Source: an uncultured archaeon (GTDB taxonomy: Archaea; Thermoproteota; Nitrososphaeria; Nitrososphaerales; CALBXV01). Taken from it: a stretch of DNA of 5,164 nucleotides. Shown piece by piece: positions 1 to 5,164 of this stretch. The position numbers and the translations under genes were made by a program. The notes beneath the pieces are model-generated. The model was given only the letters and a program-made list of their open reading frames with translations. It was not told where the DNA came from and did not search any database. The DNA is taken from contig CALBXV010000647.1 of the NCBI GenBank assembly GCA_937890045.1, positions 1 to 5,164 of the forward strand, in the 5' to 3' direction. How positions within the stretch are numbered: position 1 is the stretch's first letter; each line of letters opens with the position of its first letter.

Positions 1-1081
1 AAATAAACGGATGAAAATTTAATATTGGTTTCCAAGTTTTTTCTGTAAGTCCTATTGCATTACCATTTTTTTCTCGTGATTCAAAGTGTGATTCAGTACA
101 AATCGTAAAGTATGTATTTAAATAATGTGAAATAATATTATTAATAACCGAATGACATATTGTAAAATCTTTTTTATCTAAAACCAAAGGTAATTTTTTC
201 TTTAGACTATTAGCGCCCTTTTCATATTTACTCTCTATATCTTTATCATTAATCAAATAACTATAATGATCAGATTTTAGATAATCTTTTTCTTCTTCAA
301 CAACATCCCATGAACTCATACCATAATCAGGAAATGATACTATCCCTTTATCTAAATTATTATGAATATCTAAAGATAAAACTGTTAATGCCCTATGTGA
401 TTTTGGTAGTCTATTATAACATAAAAAATATTTATCTCTTATTCTATTTCTACTATCTTCCCACTTCTTTCTATTTTTTATACTCTTAGTGTGAGGACCA
501 TGATATAAATTATTTTTGTGTTCATTATTATATCTATCAACTGTATTAGTACAATAATTAGAAACAACTAATTTAATATTATCTATATTTGATTCTTCAT
601 TTAATAATATATTAGCATCACTATATATCACATTTTTTATTGGTATATTCTTTTCTAATAATTTTTTTAATAAATCATTATACAATCTAAATAAAGAATC
701 TCCATGTATAGAATCTTCTTCGTATCCATAATATATCAATAATTTTGCCTGATTAATTCTAAAATGATTTAAGGTTTTTTCTGGAATAAAATCCAAAAAT
801 GTGGTATTATTATCTTTCTTTTCCCAAATATGTATTCCAAGTGAATGTGCAAGATTCCTAACACATACAGGATAAATATAATTTTCATCCTTAATATCTG
901 AAACTAATTTAATATCTACATCCTCATCTTCAAAATATTCACCAATTACAAACCCAGAATCACAAGGATTATATCCAAATGATTTATATTCAAAACAGTT
1001 ATCTATGGGAGTAAATCTCCCATGTTTAGTTTCTCTGGGTGGTCCCCAATCAGTAAACTTATCAACTCCTATTAGTAACAT
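1..1081 (-). CDS. Possible glycosyltransferase, large protein of a phage/marine-type family (3' end outside window)
   Basis: The frame is open from the ATG at 1081 to the window edge, giving 360 residues with no stop; the C-terminus is missing. Two segments recall a family I know mainly from marine phages and bacteria: KYFLCYNRLPKSHRALTVLSL near 217-237 (there typically FLCxNRRPxxHR) and the end ICTESHFES...LTEKTWKPILNFHPFI (327-360). The TEKTWKPI...PFI stretch is reminiscent of the donor-binding end of GT10-type fucosyltransferases, so glycosyltransferase is a reasonable but unproven guess; it would fit an operon making an activated deoxysugar. No signal peptide or membrane helix is seen. 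The start is doubtful: the ATG has no good ribosome site and may itself derive from the SDR remnant just upstream (NGML). The frame is open upstream for a further ten codons after a TAA. The interior is more AT-rich than the epimerase genes. Confidence 0.6.
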   Translation of the reverse strand, partial: MLLIGVDKFTDWGPPRETKHGRFTPIDNCFEYKSFGYNPCDSGFVIGEYFEDEDVDIKLVSDIKDENYIYPVCVRNLAHSLGIHIWEKKDNNTTFLDFIPEKTLNHFRINQAKLLIYYGYEEDSIHGDSLFRLYNDLLKKLLEKNIPIKNVIYSDANILLNEESNIDNIKLVVSNYCTNTVDRYNNEHKNNLYHGPHTKSIKNRKKWEDSRNRIRDKYFLCYNRLPKSHRALTVLSLDIHNNLDKGIVSFPDYGMSSWDVVEEEKDYLKSDHYSYLINDKDIESKYEKGANSLKKKLPLVLDKKDFTICHSVINNIISHYLNTYFTICTESHFESREKNGNAIGLTEKTWKPILNFHPFI

Positions 1082-1086
1082 ACCAT

Positions 1087-1122
1087 TCAACCAGTTACAA
1101 CTACTCTTTTATCTTCAAACAT
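1087..1122 (-). pseudogene. Remnant of the 5' end of an SDR (sugar epimerase) gene
   Basis: An ATG at 1122, preceded by AAAAGGA at good spacing, encodes MFEDKRVVVTG and then TGA. This is the N-terminus of an extended SDR up to the glycine motif; compare the intact MFYKDKKVVVTGGSGFVG of the fucose-synthase-like gene in this operon, which is similar at DNA level too. If one base is added at the TGA, the frame continues as TG-x-NGML, matching the usual GGxGxLG motif, so the remnant probably extends to about 1076. The rest of the SDR gene is missing and the next gene takes over. Its surviving ribosome site and short reading frame, ending 5 nt before the next ATG, could act as a leader that delivers ribosomes by reinitiation. 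Confidence 0.7.
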
Positions 1123-1129
1123 CTTATTT

Positions 1130-1136
1130 TCCTTTT
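1130..1136 (-). promoter_or_regulatory. Ribosome binding site retained by the SDR remnant
   Basis: AAAAGGA read on the minus strand lies 7 nt before the ATG at 1122 and overlaps the oxygenase stop codon by one base. No comparable site precedes the ATG at 1081, so this is the only good initiation signal for whatever is translated downstream. Confidence 0.6.
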
Positions 1137-1786
1137 TAATATACTGCGTAATCATCTCTACTTGTCCACGTTTTAGGTAAATCTTCACCTCTTTTAATAC
1201 AAAACCCAGTTAAAGTATTCCTATTTTCTTTTGCCCAATAATTAACTGGGGTAACACAATGTGGATTTTTTCGTTTATGGTCTATAACTACCATTGAATT
1301 GATTTCTGGAATAATATAATCATGATCTACCATTAAAAGTCCACCCCAATCATATTTCCAATCTTCCTTTTGTAAATACAATATGTATCCAGAATGTCCC
1401 ATATAATCATCATAATGAGTTCTTAAAAAATCTTTACCATTATTGTGATATCTTGTTGCTTGGTGTCTAAATAAACCAGCCGTTCCATCTGTTATCACGT
1501 CCATAATTGGTTTAATATATAATTCAAATACTCTCCTCACATCAGGATGGTTAGAAACCTCATGACTTCCCCAGAAATTAGCAATATAAACTTCATCTGG
1601 TGATGGAAAATATTTATTATCTGAAGTTTCCCACCTTTTATATCTTTCTTCTCTTGTTTGACTTATTTCCTCAAACTCTCCATTACAAATAACATCAACT
1701 ATATGTTCATAAACATCGTCAGGTAAAAAATCTCTTATGAGAGTATATCCAAGTTCATCATATTCTTCTTTTTGTTTATGTTCCAT
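1136..1786 (-). CDS. 2-oxoglutarate/Fe(II)-dependent oxygenase
   Basis: This 216-residue protein has the residue pattern of the 2OG-Fe(II) oxygenase superfamily, closest by eye to prolyl-4-hydroxylase-like and phytanoyl-dioxygenase-like members. The N-terminal helix-strand EYDELGYTLIRDFL (8-21) is typical. The iron ligands are H124 and D126 in THYDDY and H176 in PHCVTPV; R189 in ENRNTLTGF should bind the 2-oxoglutarate carboxylate. YILYLQKEDWKYDWGGLL (134-151) is the usual strand and WGG turn between them. The set is complete, so the enzyme should be active, hydroxylating or oxidising an unknown substrate. There is no signal peptide, so it is cytoplasmic. Its place in a deoxysugar operon suggests a sugar-nucleotide or glycan-intermediate substrate, but protein hydroxylation cannot be excluded. 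It begins with the duplicated start described separately and ends 13 nt before an SDR gene remnant. Length is normal for a single-domain member. Confidence 0.82.
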   Translation of the reverse strand: MEHKQKEEYDELGYTLIRDFLPDDVYEHIVDVICNGEFEEISQTREERYKRWETSDNKYFPSPDEVYIANFWGSHEVSNHPDVRRVFELYIKPIMDVITDGTAGLFRHQATRYHNNGKDFLRTHYDDYMGHSGYILYLQKEDWKYDWGGLLMVDHDYIIPEINSMVVIDHKRKNPHCVTPVNYWAKENRNTLTGFCIKRGEDLPKTWTSRDDYAVY

Positions 1787-1789
1787 TAT
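1751..1789. repeat. Direct repeat, downstream copy at the oxygenase gene start
   Basis: This is the partner of the repeat at 1950-1988 and forms the authentic 5' end of the oxygenase gene. Sequence identity ends at 1790, just before its Shine-Dalgarno site, and on the other side fades after about codon 15. The absence of synonymous differences over the 34-bp core suggests the duplication is recent. Confidence 0.92.
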
Positions 1790-1794
1790 TTTAT

Positions 1795-1800
1795 CTCCTT
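1795..1800 (-). promoter_or_regulatory. Strong Shine-Dalgarno site for the oxygenase gene
   Basis: AAGGAG read on the minus strand sits 8 nt before the ATG at 1786. It supports this start over any internal one, and shows that the oxygenase can be translated independently of the small ORF upstream. Confidence 0.8.
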
Positions 1801-1811
1801 AACTTTTTTAA

Positions 1812-1985
1812 TTATTTTCTTTTCAATTTTCTATCTGGTGAATATCTACGAAAACCATCTCTAACTTTTCTCCACAACATTTTTAAAAATTCTGTTTCAC
1901 CATAATGTGTTCTACCTACTGGACCATATTCAAGTCCTCTTTGTATATCAAGTGCATCATATTCTTCTTTTTGTTTATGTTCCAT
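1812..1985 (-). CDS. 57-residue chimeric small ORF: oxygenase start joined to an unrelated basic tail
   Basis: This ORF starts 21 nt after the stop of the epimerase gene and ends 25 nt before the oxygenase start. Its first 10 residues, MEHKQKEEYD, are identical to those of the downstream oxygenase and come from a duplicated stretch of DNA. After residue 12 it departs into a basic, aromatic tail containing YGPVGRTHYGETEF and WRKVRDGFRRYSP. The tail looks like a true protein C-terminus, with two Arg pairs and a Trp in AT-rich DNA, but I do not recognise its family. Only a weak GGAA lies upstream, so expression is uncertain. The simplest reading is a recombination scar: a copied oxygenase start fused to the last 45 or so codons of a lost gene. 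It could still be translated as a small protein. I see no catalytic motif, signal peptide or membrane segment. Confidence 0.5.
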   Translation of the reverse strand: MEHKQKEEYDALDIQRGLEYGPVGRTHYGETEFLKMLWRKVRDGFRRYSPDRKLKRK

Positions 1986-1988
1986 TAT
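1950..1988. repeat. Direct repeat, upstream copy of the oxygenase gene start
   Basis: Positions 1955-1988 match 1756-1789 perfectly over 34 bp, at a spacing of 199 bp. Extending to 1950 adds one mismatch (1954 against 1755). A further 7 bp (1943-1949 against 1743-1749) also match after a one-base gap. The repeat covers the ATG, the first ten codons and three bases before the ATG; it does not include the strong AAGGAG of the downstream copy. Confidence 0.92.
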
Positions 1989-2006
1989 AATATTCCATTT
2001 TATTTT

Positions 2007-2969
2007 TTATAACAATTGACCATAAGATGTAGGAAACGCATTTCTAAAATGACTTGAATCATTATTAATTATTATTTGATATCCATCTATAAGTTCTTCT
2101 ATTCCTTCATCTAAAGAATAATTTGATTTCCATCCTAAAGATTCTATTTTTTCATTTGAAACTATATAATTTCTCTTATCTGGATCTTCATAATACTCAG
2201 ATTCATTAACTATAAAATCTGGTATATATTTTTTTATTCGTTCAGTAAGTTCTAATTTACTTATATTAGTATCACTTAACCCAATATTAAACGCCTCTCC
2301 CATATTTTCTTCATAATTTTCTATCATCCATCTAAATGCAGAAGATACATCTTTTATATGAACATAATTTCTAATTGCATTTGCTTGAAATAACGTAATA
2401 TATCTATCAGTCAATGCTTTGTAAACAAACTCATTAACTAATAAATCTAATCTCATTCTCTCAGACATACCAAAAACAGTAGCCAATCGTAAAGTTATCG
2501 CTCTACCACTATCTAAAAGAAGATTTTCAGAATCACATTTGGTAACTCCATAATGACTTATAGGTGTTAATTTTTGGTCTTCCGTACATATCCCCTCAGT
2601 TTTATGTCCATATCCACTATTAGTATTAGGAAATAAAATTCTTTGATCTTTGGAAGTATTTTTAAGAATATCTTTAATCTGATAATAATTTATTGCAGTT
2701 GCCAGTTGTTTATCTCTATCACACGCTGGAAATCCAACTATGGCTGCCAATGGTATTATAACATCTGATTTAGCAACACAATTACTCAATTTAGAATAAT
2801 CTCTAACATCACCATATACAAAATTAAAATTTTTATTACTAAATAAATTTAATAATGGTGTTTGATTATACCTCAAATTATCATACACCACTACATCGTG
2901 ATTTTTAATTAAATCCGTACACAATATAGAACCTAAATATCCTGCACCTCCTGTTACTAATATTTTCAT
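2007..2969 (-). CDS. NAD-dependent sugar-nucleotide epimerase/dehydratase (extended SDR)
   Basis: This 320-residue protein is a second extended SDR, clearly distinct from its neighbour. The Rossmann motif is ILVTGGAGYLG (3-13). D30, at the end of the second strand (VVVYDNLRYN), predicts NAD rather than NADP. VYGDVRD (51-57) is the usual loop over the adenine. The catalytic set is T116 in PNTNSGYG (114-121), Y140 and K144 in HYGVTK. RNYVHIKDV (200-208) is the typical sugar-nucleotide region before the C-terminal domain. Segment PLAAIVGFPACDRD (73-86) marks a subfamily I cannot assign to one reaction. Likely roles are 4-epimerase, 4,6-dehydratase or 4-keto reductase acting on the same pathway intermediate. 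The C-terminus carries about 25 residues (roughly 296-320) beyond the usual final helix. The start overlaps the upstream stop by four bases (ATGA); only a weak GGAAA precedes it, so translation probably depends on coupling. Confidence 0.85.
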   Translation of the reverse strand: MKILVTGGAGYLGSILCTDLIKNHDVVVYDNLRYNQTPLLNLFSNKNFNFVYGDVRDYSKLSNCVAKSDVIIPLAAIVGFPACDRDKQLATAINYYQIKDILKNTSKDQRILFPNTNSGYGHKTEGICTEDQKLTPISHYGVTKCDSENLLLDSGRAITLRLATVFGMSERMRLDLLVNEFVYKALTDRYITLFQANAIRNYVHIKDVSSAFRWMIENYEENMGEAFNIGLSDTNISKLELTERIKKYIPDFIVNESEYYEDPDKRNYIVSNEKIESLGWKSNYSLDEGIEELIDGYQIIINNDSSHFRNAFPTSYGQLL

Positions 2970-3916
2970 CTATAATTTTCCAAATACCAATTTACAGTTT
3001 TTTGAATTCCTTCTTCAAATGTCCACTTAGATTTAAAACCAAGTTCGTTTTGTATTCTATCAGTACTTACCATTCTAAATGGTATAGTAGTTGGTTTAGT
3101 TTCATCATAAACAATTTTTGGATTTTTATCAGTAGCCTTTAAAACTGCATCTACAATATCACCAACTGTTACAGTAGATCCAGCACCAACATTATATGGT
3201 CTCATTGATTCACCCTTTTCTAAAACCAACAATGCTCCATCAACAACATCTCTAACATATAAAAAATCTCTCACTACATCTGGAGTTCCCCAAACTACAA
3301 ATGGATCCTCACCACTTAATACTCTATTAATAAGTGCTGGAATAACATGGCAAGTTTTAATATCATAGTTGTCATAAGGTCCATACATTGCAGTTCCACG
3401 TGATAATGCTATTTTTAAATCTGAAAACCCTGTAACAAACTCCATTAATTTTTCTCTATATCTTCTCATCCAACCATACCCAAAATATGACTCATGTGGT
3501 TCATCATCAAAATATTCATCCTCGGTAATTGGATACCTTCTATCGGGATAACCAGTTGAACTATTTATATCCAAATATCCTTTTAATTCACATTTTGCTG
3601 CTGCTTCCAAAACATTTGCAGTACCATGTATATTATGTACTAATACTTGAACATTGGTTCTAACTGATCCTGGATGTGTAATTGGACCCCCACAATTAAT
3701 AACATAATCTGCACCTTCTAAAAGTTTAATACAATCATCAAGTTTAAATAAATCAATATCTTTGACAACTTTTATTCTCTCATCTTGTATTCTCATCGGT
3801 CTATTGTGAGTGTGAGTTGTAACATCAGCACCACGTTCCAGTAACTCAAGTATGAAGTTTGTTCCTACAAACCCACTACCACCAGTTACTACTACTTTTT
3901 TATCTTTATAAAACAT
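2966..3916 (-). CDS. GDP-L-fucose-synthase-like NAD(P)-dependent epimerase/reductase (extended SDR)
   Basis: This 316-residue extended SDR opens with a Rossmann motif, VVVTGGSGFVG (8-18). The second strand ends THTHNRP with R39 and no acidic residue, which suggests NADPH. Several segments match GDP-L-fucose synthase: SSTGYP (119-124) against SSCIYP, YGPYDNY (178-184), HVIPAL (190-195) holding the family's catalytic His, and VVWGTP...RDFLYVRDV (207-224). Family members reduce a 4-keto-6-deoxy GDP-sugar, usually after C3/C5 epimerisation; ColC, which finishes GDP-L-colitose, belongs here. Placed directly after a ColD-like dehydratase, a ColC-type role on a 3,6-dideoxy sugar is the natural inference. 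Two positions are odd by eye alignment: the epimerisation Cys is T121, and the Lys of the YxxxK pair is R151 (Y147-G-W-M-R151). The enzyme may therefore only reduce, or use altered chemistry. Its TGA stop overlaps the next ATG by four bases (ATGA). Confidence 0.82.
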   Translation of the reverse strand: MFYKDKKVVVTGGSGFVGTNFILELLERGADVTTHTHNRPMRIQDERIKVVKDIDLFKLDDCIKLLEGADYVINCGGPITHPGSVRTNVQVLVHNIHGTANVLEAAAKCELKGYLDINSSTGYPDRRYPITEDEYFDDEPHESYFGYGWMRRYREKLMEFVTGFSDLKIALSRGTAMYGPYDNYDIKTCHVIPALINRVLSGEDPFVVWGTPDVVRDFLYVRDVVDGALLVLEKGESMRPYNVGAGSTVTVGDIVDAVLKATDKNPKIVYDETKPTTIPFRMVSTDRIQNELGFKSKWTFEEGIQKTVNWYLENYR

Positions 3917-5100
3917 TATGACTCCTCATTTAATTTAGTACACAATTCTATTATTTGTTCTTCTTTCAACTCAGGATGATTTCCAACATATAATCCAAAG
4001 TCATGTATATAATCAGAATTTGGTAAATCACCAGCCGTATAATCAAATTTTTCTAAATATGGTTGTCTTGCTTGATTACCACCACCTGCTGTTCCAACTC
4101 TATATTCTACTTGATTTCTATCTAATATTTGACAGACCCTAATAAATCTATCTTTATCATTATTCAAAACTATTAATGGTAAAGCAAAATTACTATTTCC
4201 ATCTGTTTTATAATCTGTTTTAAATAAAGATGAATTTAATCCATCCAACCAAATATACAAGTTATCTACTCGTTTACCTATATTATAATCTAATCTTTTT
4301 ATCTGTGATAGTCCAAGGGTTGCATTTAATTCTTGATTTCTAACATTGTATCCTGGAACTGCAAATGTAAAAAGTGGATTTAAATCAGGATATAAAATTT
4401 CATATTTTTTCTGTAATTTTACTCCTAACTCATCACTCTGTAAATAATCTAACCTCGTCATTCCATGTGATCTAAACATTTTTGCATATTGATATATCTC
4501 ATCATCATTTGTACAAACCATACCACCTTCAATCGTTGTCATATGATGTCCAAAATAAAATGAAAAATTAGACACATCACCAAAAATTCCTATTTTTTTA
4601 CCTTTATATGTAGCTCCATGAGATTCACAGCAATCCTCAATCAAAAATAAATCTTTATCTTTACAATATTTTACCAACTCATTTGTTATTGCATTAAAAC
4701 CTAAACAATGAACAAGTGTAACTCCAATAGTATTTTCATTTACCAAAGGTTTTATTTTTTCTAAATCAGTAGAGAATGTTTCCAATGTGACATCTACAAA
4801 AACTGGTTTTAGTCCAAGATTTACAATAGGTGAAACATCACTCACCCAACCTAAAGTCGGAACAATAACTTCTCCAGTACCCTTTAACTCCTTCAAAATA
4901 GAAACCATTATGTAATTTGAAGATGCTCCTGAATTTACAAAAACACTATGTTTCACCCCCAACCATTCAGACCACGCATCTTCAAATTCTCTGACTTTAT
5001 TTCCTTGTGTGAACCTCACACCATCAATATTGATGTGGTCAATGAGTGATTGCTTATCTTCCTTAGTTATACTATCATTTATAAGTTGCCATTTAAACAT
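3916..5100 (-). CDS. ColD-like nucleotide-sugar 3-dehydratase (DegT/DnrJ/EryC1/StrS fold)
   Basis: This 394-residue protein has the PLP-dependent DegT/DnrJ/EryC1/StrS fold. Visible landmarks are the N-terminal G27-V-R-F-T-Q-G segment, the phosphate-binding NSGASSN (56-62), EDCCESHGA (155-163) with D156 as the expected contact to the PLP ring nitrogen, and SFYFGHHMTTIEGG (180-193). In aminotransferases of this fold the residue five after S180 is the Schiff-base lysine; here it is H185. A His at this place is known from ColD, which removes the 3-hydroxyl of GDP-4-keto-6-deoxymannose using PLP and glutamate, and from DdhC/E1 in CDP-dideoxysugar synthesis. The cysteines (132, 146, 157, 158, 196, 323, 387) do not form the clustered pattern after the active-site His that holds the E1 iron-sulfur centre, and the length matches ColD (about 390) rather than E1 (about 435). 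I therefore favour a ColD-like 3-dehydratase; the substrate is inferred. The start follows a GGGGG stretch inside the upstream gene and overlaps its stop. Its own stop shares one base with the next ATG. Confidence 0.85.
   Translation of the reverse strand: MFKWQLINDSITKEDKQSLIDHINIDGVRFTQGNKVREFEDAWSEWLGVKHSVFVNSGASSNYIMVSILKELKGTGEVIVPTLGWVSDVSPIVNLGLKPVFVDVTLETFSTDLEKIKPLVNENTIGVTLVHCLGFNAITNELVKYCKDKDLFLIEDCCESHGATYKGKKIGIFGDVSNFSFYFGHHMTTIEGGMVCTNDDEIYQYAKMFRSHGMTRLDYLQSDELGVKLQKKYEILYPDLNPLFTFAVPGYNVRNQELNATLGLSQIKRLDYNIGKRVDNLYIWLDGLNSSLFKTDYKTDGNSNFALPLIVLNNDKDRFIRVCQILDRNQVEYRVGTAGGGNQARQPYLEKFDYTAGDLPNSDYIHDFGLYVGNHPELKEEQIIELCTKLNEES
3921..3927 (-). promoter_or_regulatory. Strong Shine-Dalgarno site for the fucose-synthase-like gene
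   Basis: Read on the minus strand, GAGGAG lies 5 nt before the ATG at 3916, inside the last codons of the dehydratase gene. Together with the one-base stop/start overlap (TAATG) it fixes the start and indicates coupled translation of the two genes. Confidence 0.75.
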
Positions 5101-5164
5101 TAATCATTCCCCCATTCTTCATCTTTTGTATTAGATGGATAAAATCTTCCATTCTGATATTTTA
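5100..5164 (-). CDS. 3' end of an unidentified upstream gene (partial)
   Basis: Only the last 20 codons and a TAA stop are in the window. The visible C-terminus includes NGRFYPSNTKDEEW and looks like genuine protein: it is rich in charged and aromatic residues, and the frame is open to the window edge. The last base of its TAA stop is the A of the next gene's ATG (TAATG), the same junction seen between the next two genes, which supports it as a real translationally coupled operon member. I do not recognise the family. By context it should be another sugar-nucleotide or glycan gene; a GDP-mannose 4,6-dehydratase or a nucleotidyltransferase would complete the pathway, but the tail does not show which. 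Confidence 0.6.
   Translation of the reverse strand, partial: KYQNGRFYPSNTKDEEWGND

Noticed and set aside
131..142. Perfect 12-bp AT palindrome AATAATATTATT
   Set aside because: It lies inside the open frame of the left-end gene, encodes Asn-Asn-Ile-Ile there, and is expected by chance in such AT-rich DNA.
1087..1089. TGA read as tryptophan (alternative code), extending MFEDKRVVVTG
   Set aside because: The same frame meets TAA four codons later, the fucose-synthase-like gene uses TGA as its stop, and Trp is encoded by TGG throughout.
1751..1988. Attachment sites or insertion-sequence target duplication
   Set aside because: The repeat is coding sequence of a gene start. No integrase, transposase or terminal inverted repeats lie between or beside the copies.
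1787..2006. Promoter, terminator or small RNA in the largest gap between long genes
   Set aside because: No convincing -10/-35 pair, phage late-promoter box or GC-rich hairpin with a T-run was seen; the gap is explained by the 57-codon ORF and the direct repeat.
3916..5100. Annotation as a sugar aminotransferase or as an iron-sulfur E1/DdhC dehydratase
   Set aside because: The catalytic Lys is His185, which argues against an aminotransferase. The cysteines are scattered, with no cluster after the active-site His, and the length is about 40 residues short of E1.
1..5164. Plus-strand genes
   Set aside because: No plus-strand frame of useful length has protein-like composition or a ribosome site; minus-strand genes cover nearly all of the window.

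Overview
The window holds a tightly packed, single-direction operon: every gene I can support lies on the minus strand, so transcription runs from the high-coordinate end to the low-coordinate end. The DNA is strongly AT-rich, starts are ATG, stops are TAA or TGA under the standard bacterial code, and several genes have AGGAG-type ribosome binding sites. This fits an AT-rich bacterium or one of its phages. Proteins resembling the partial gene at the left end are, from memory, common in marine phage and marine bacterial sequence, but I cannot decide between host and phage. No RNA gene, CRISPR array, insertion sequence, promoter or terminator was found. The operon continues past both window edges.

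In order of transcription: (a) the last 20 codons of an unidentified gene (5100-5164); (b) a PLP-fold sugar enzyme (3916-5100) whose Schiff-base lysine is replaced by histidine, the hallmark of ColD-type nucleotide-sugar 3-dehydratases rather than aminotransferases; (c) a GDP-L-fucose-synthase-like SDR (2966-3916) with substitutions at two positions aligned with catalytic residues; (d) a second extended SDR, an epimerase/dehydratase (2007-2969); (e) a 57-codon chimeric ORF (1812-1985); (f) a 216-residue 2OG-Fe(II) oxygenase (1136-1786); (g) an 11-codon remnant of an SDR start (1087-1122); (h) a 3'-truncated gene of at least 360 codons (1-1081), possibly a glycosyltransferase. Junctions a/b and b/c are TAATG overlaps, c/d is an ATGA overlap, and the other gaps are 25 bp or less.

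Genes (b) and (c) together look like the 3-dehydration and 4-keto-reduction steps of a 3,6-dideoxyhexose route of the colitose type. Gene (d) would add another sugar-nucleotide step, and (h) may transfer the product to a surface glycan. The GDP-mannose 4,6-dehydratase such a route needs is not in the window.

The most unusual part is the oxygenase gene and its edges. Its first 10 codons occur twice, as a 34-bp perfect direct repeat 199 bp apart; the upstream copy is joined to an unrelated 45-residue tail. Immediately downstream lies the start of a lost SDR gene with its own ribosome binding site, shifted out of frame by one base and running into the possible glycosyltransferase. The oxygenase is thus flanked by two scars of the same form: a gene head, a one-base frame change, then foreign sequence. 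This suggests recent modular recombination in a glycan locus.
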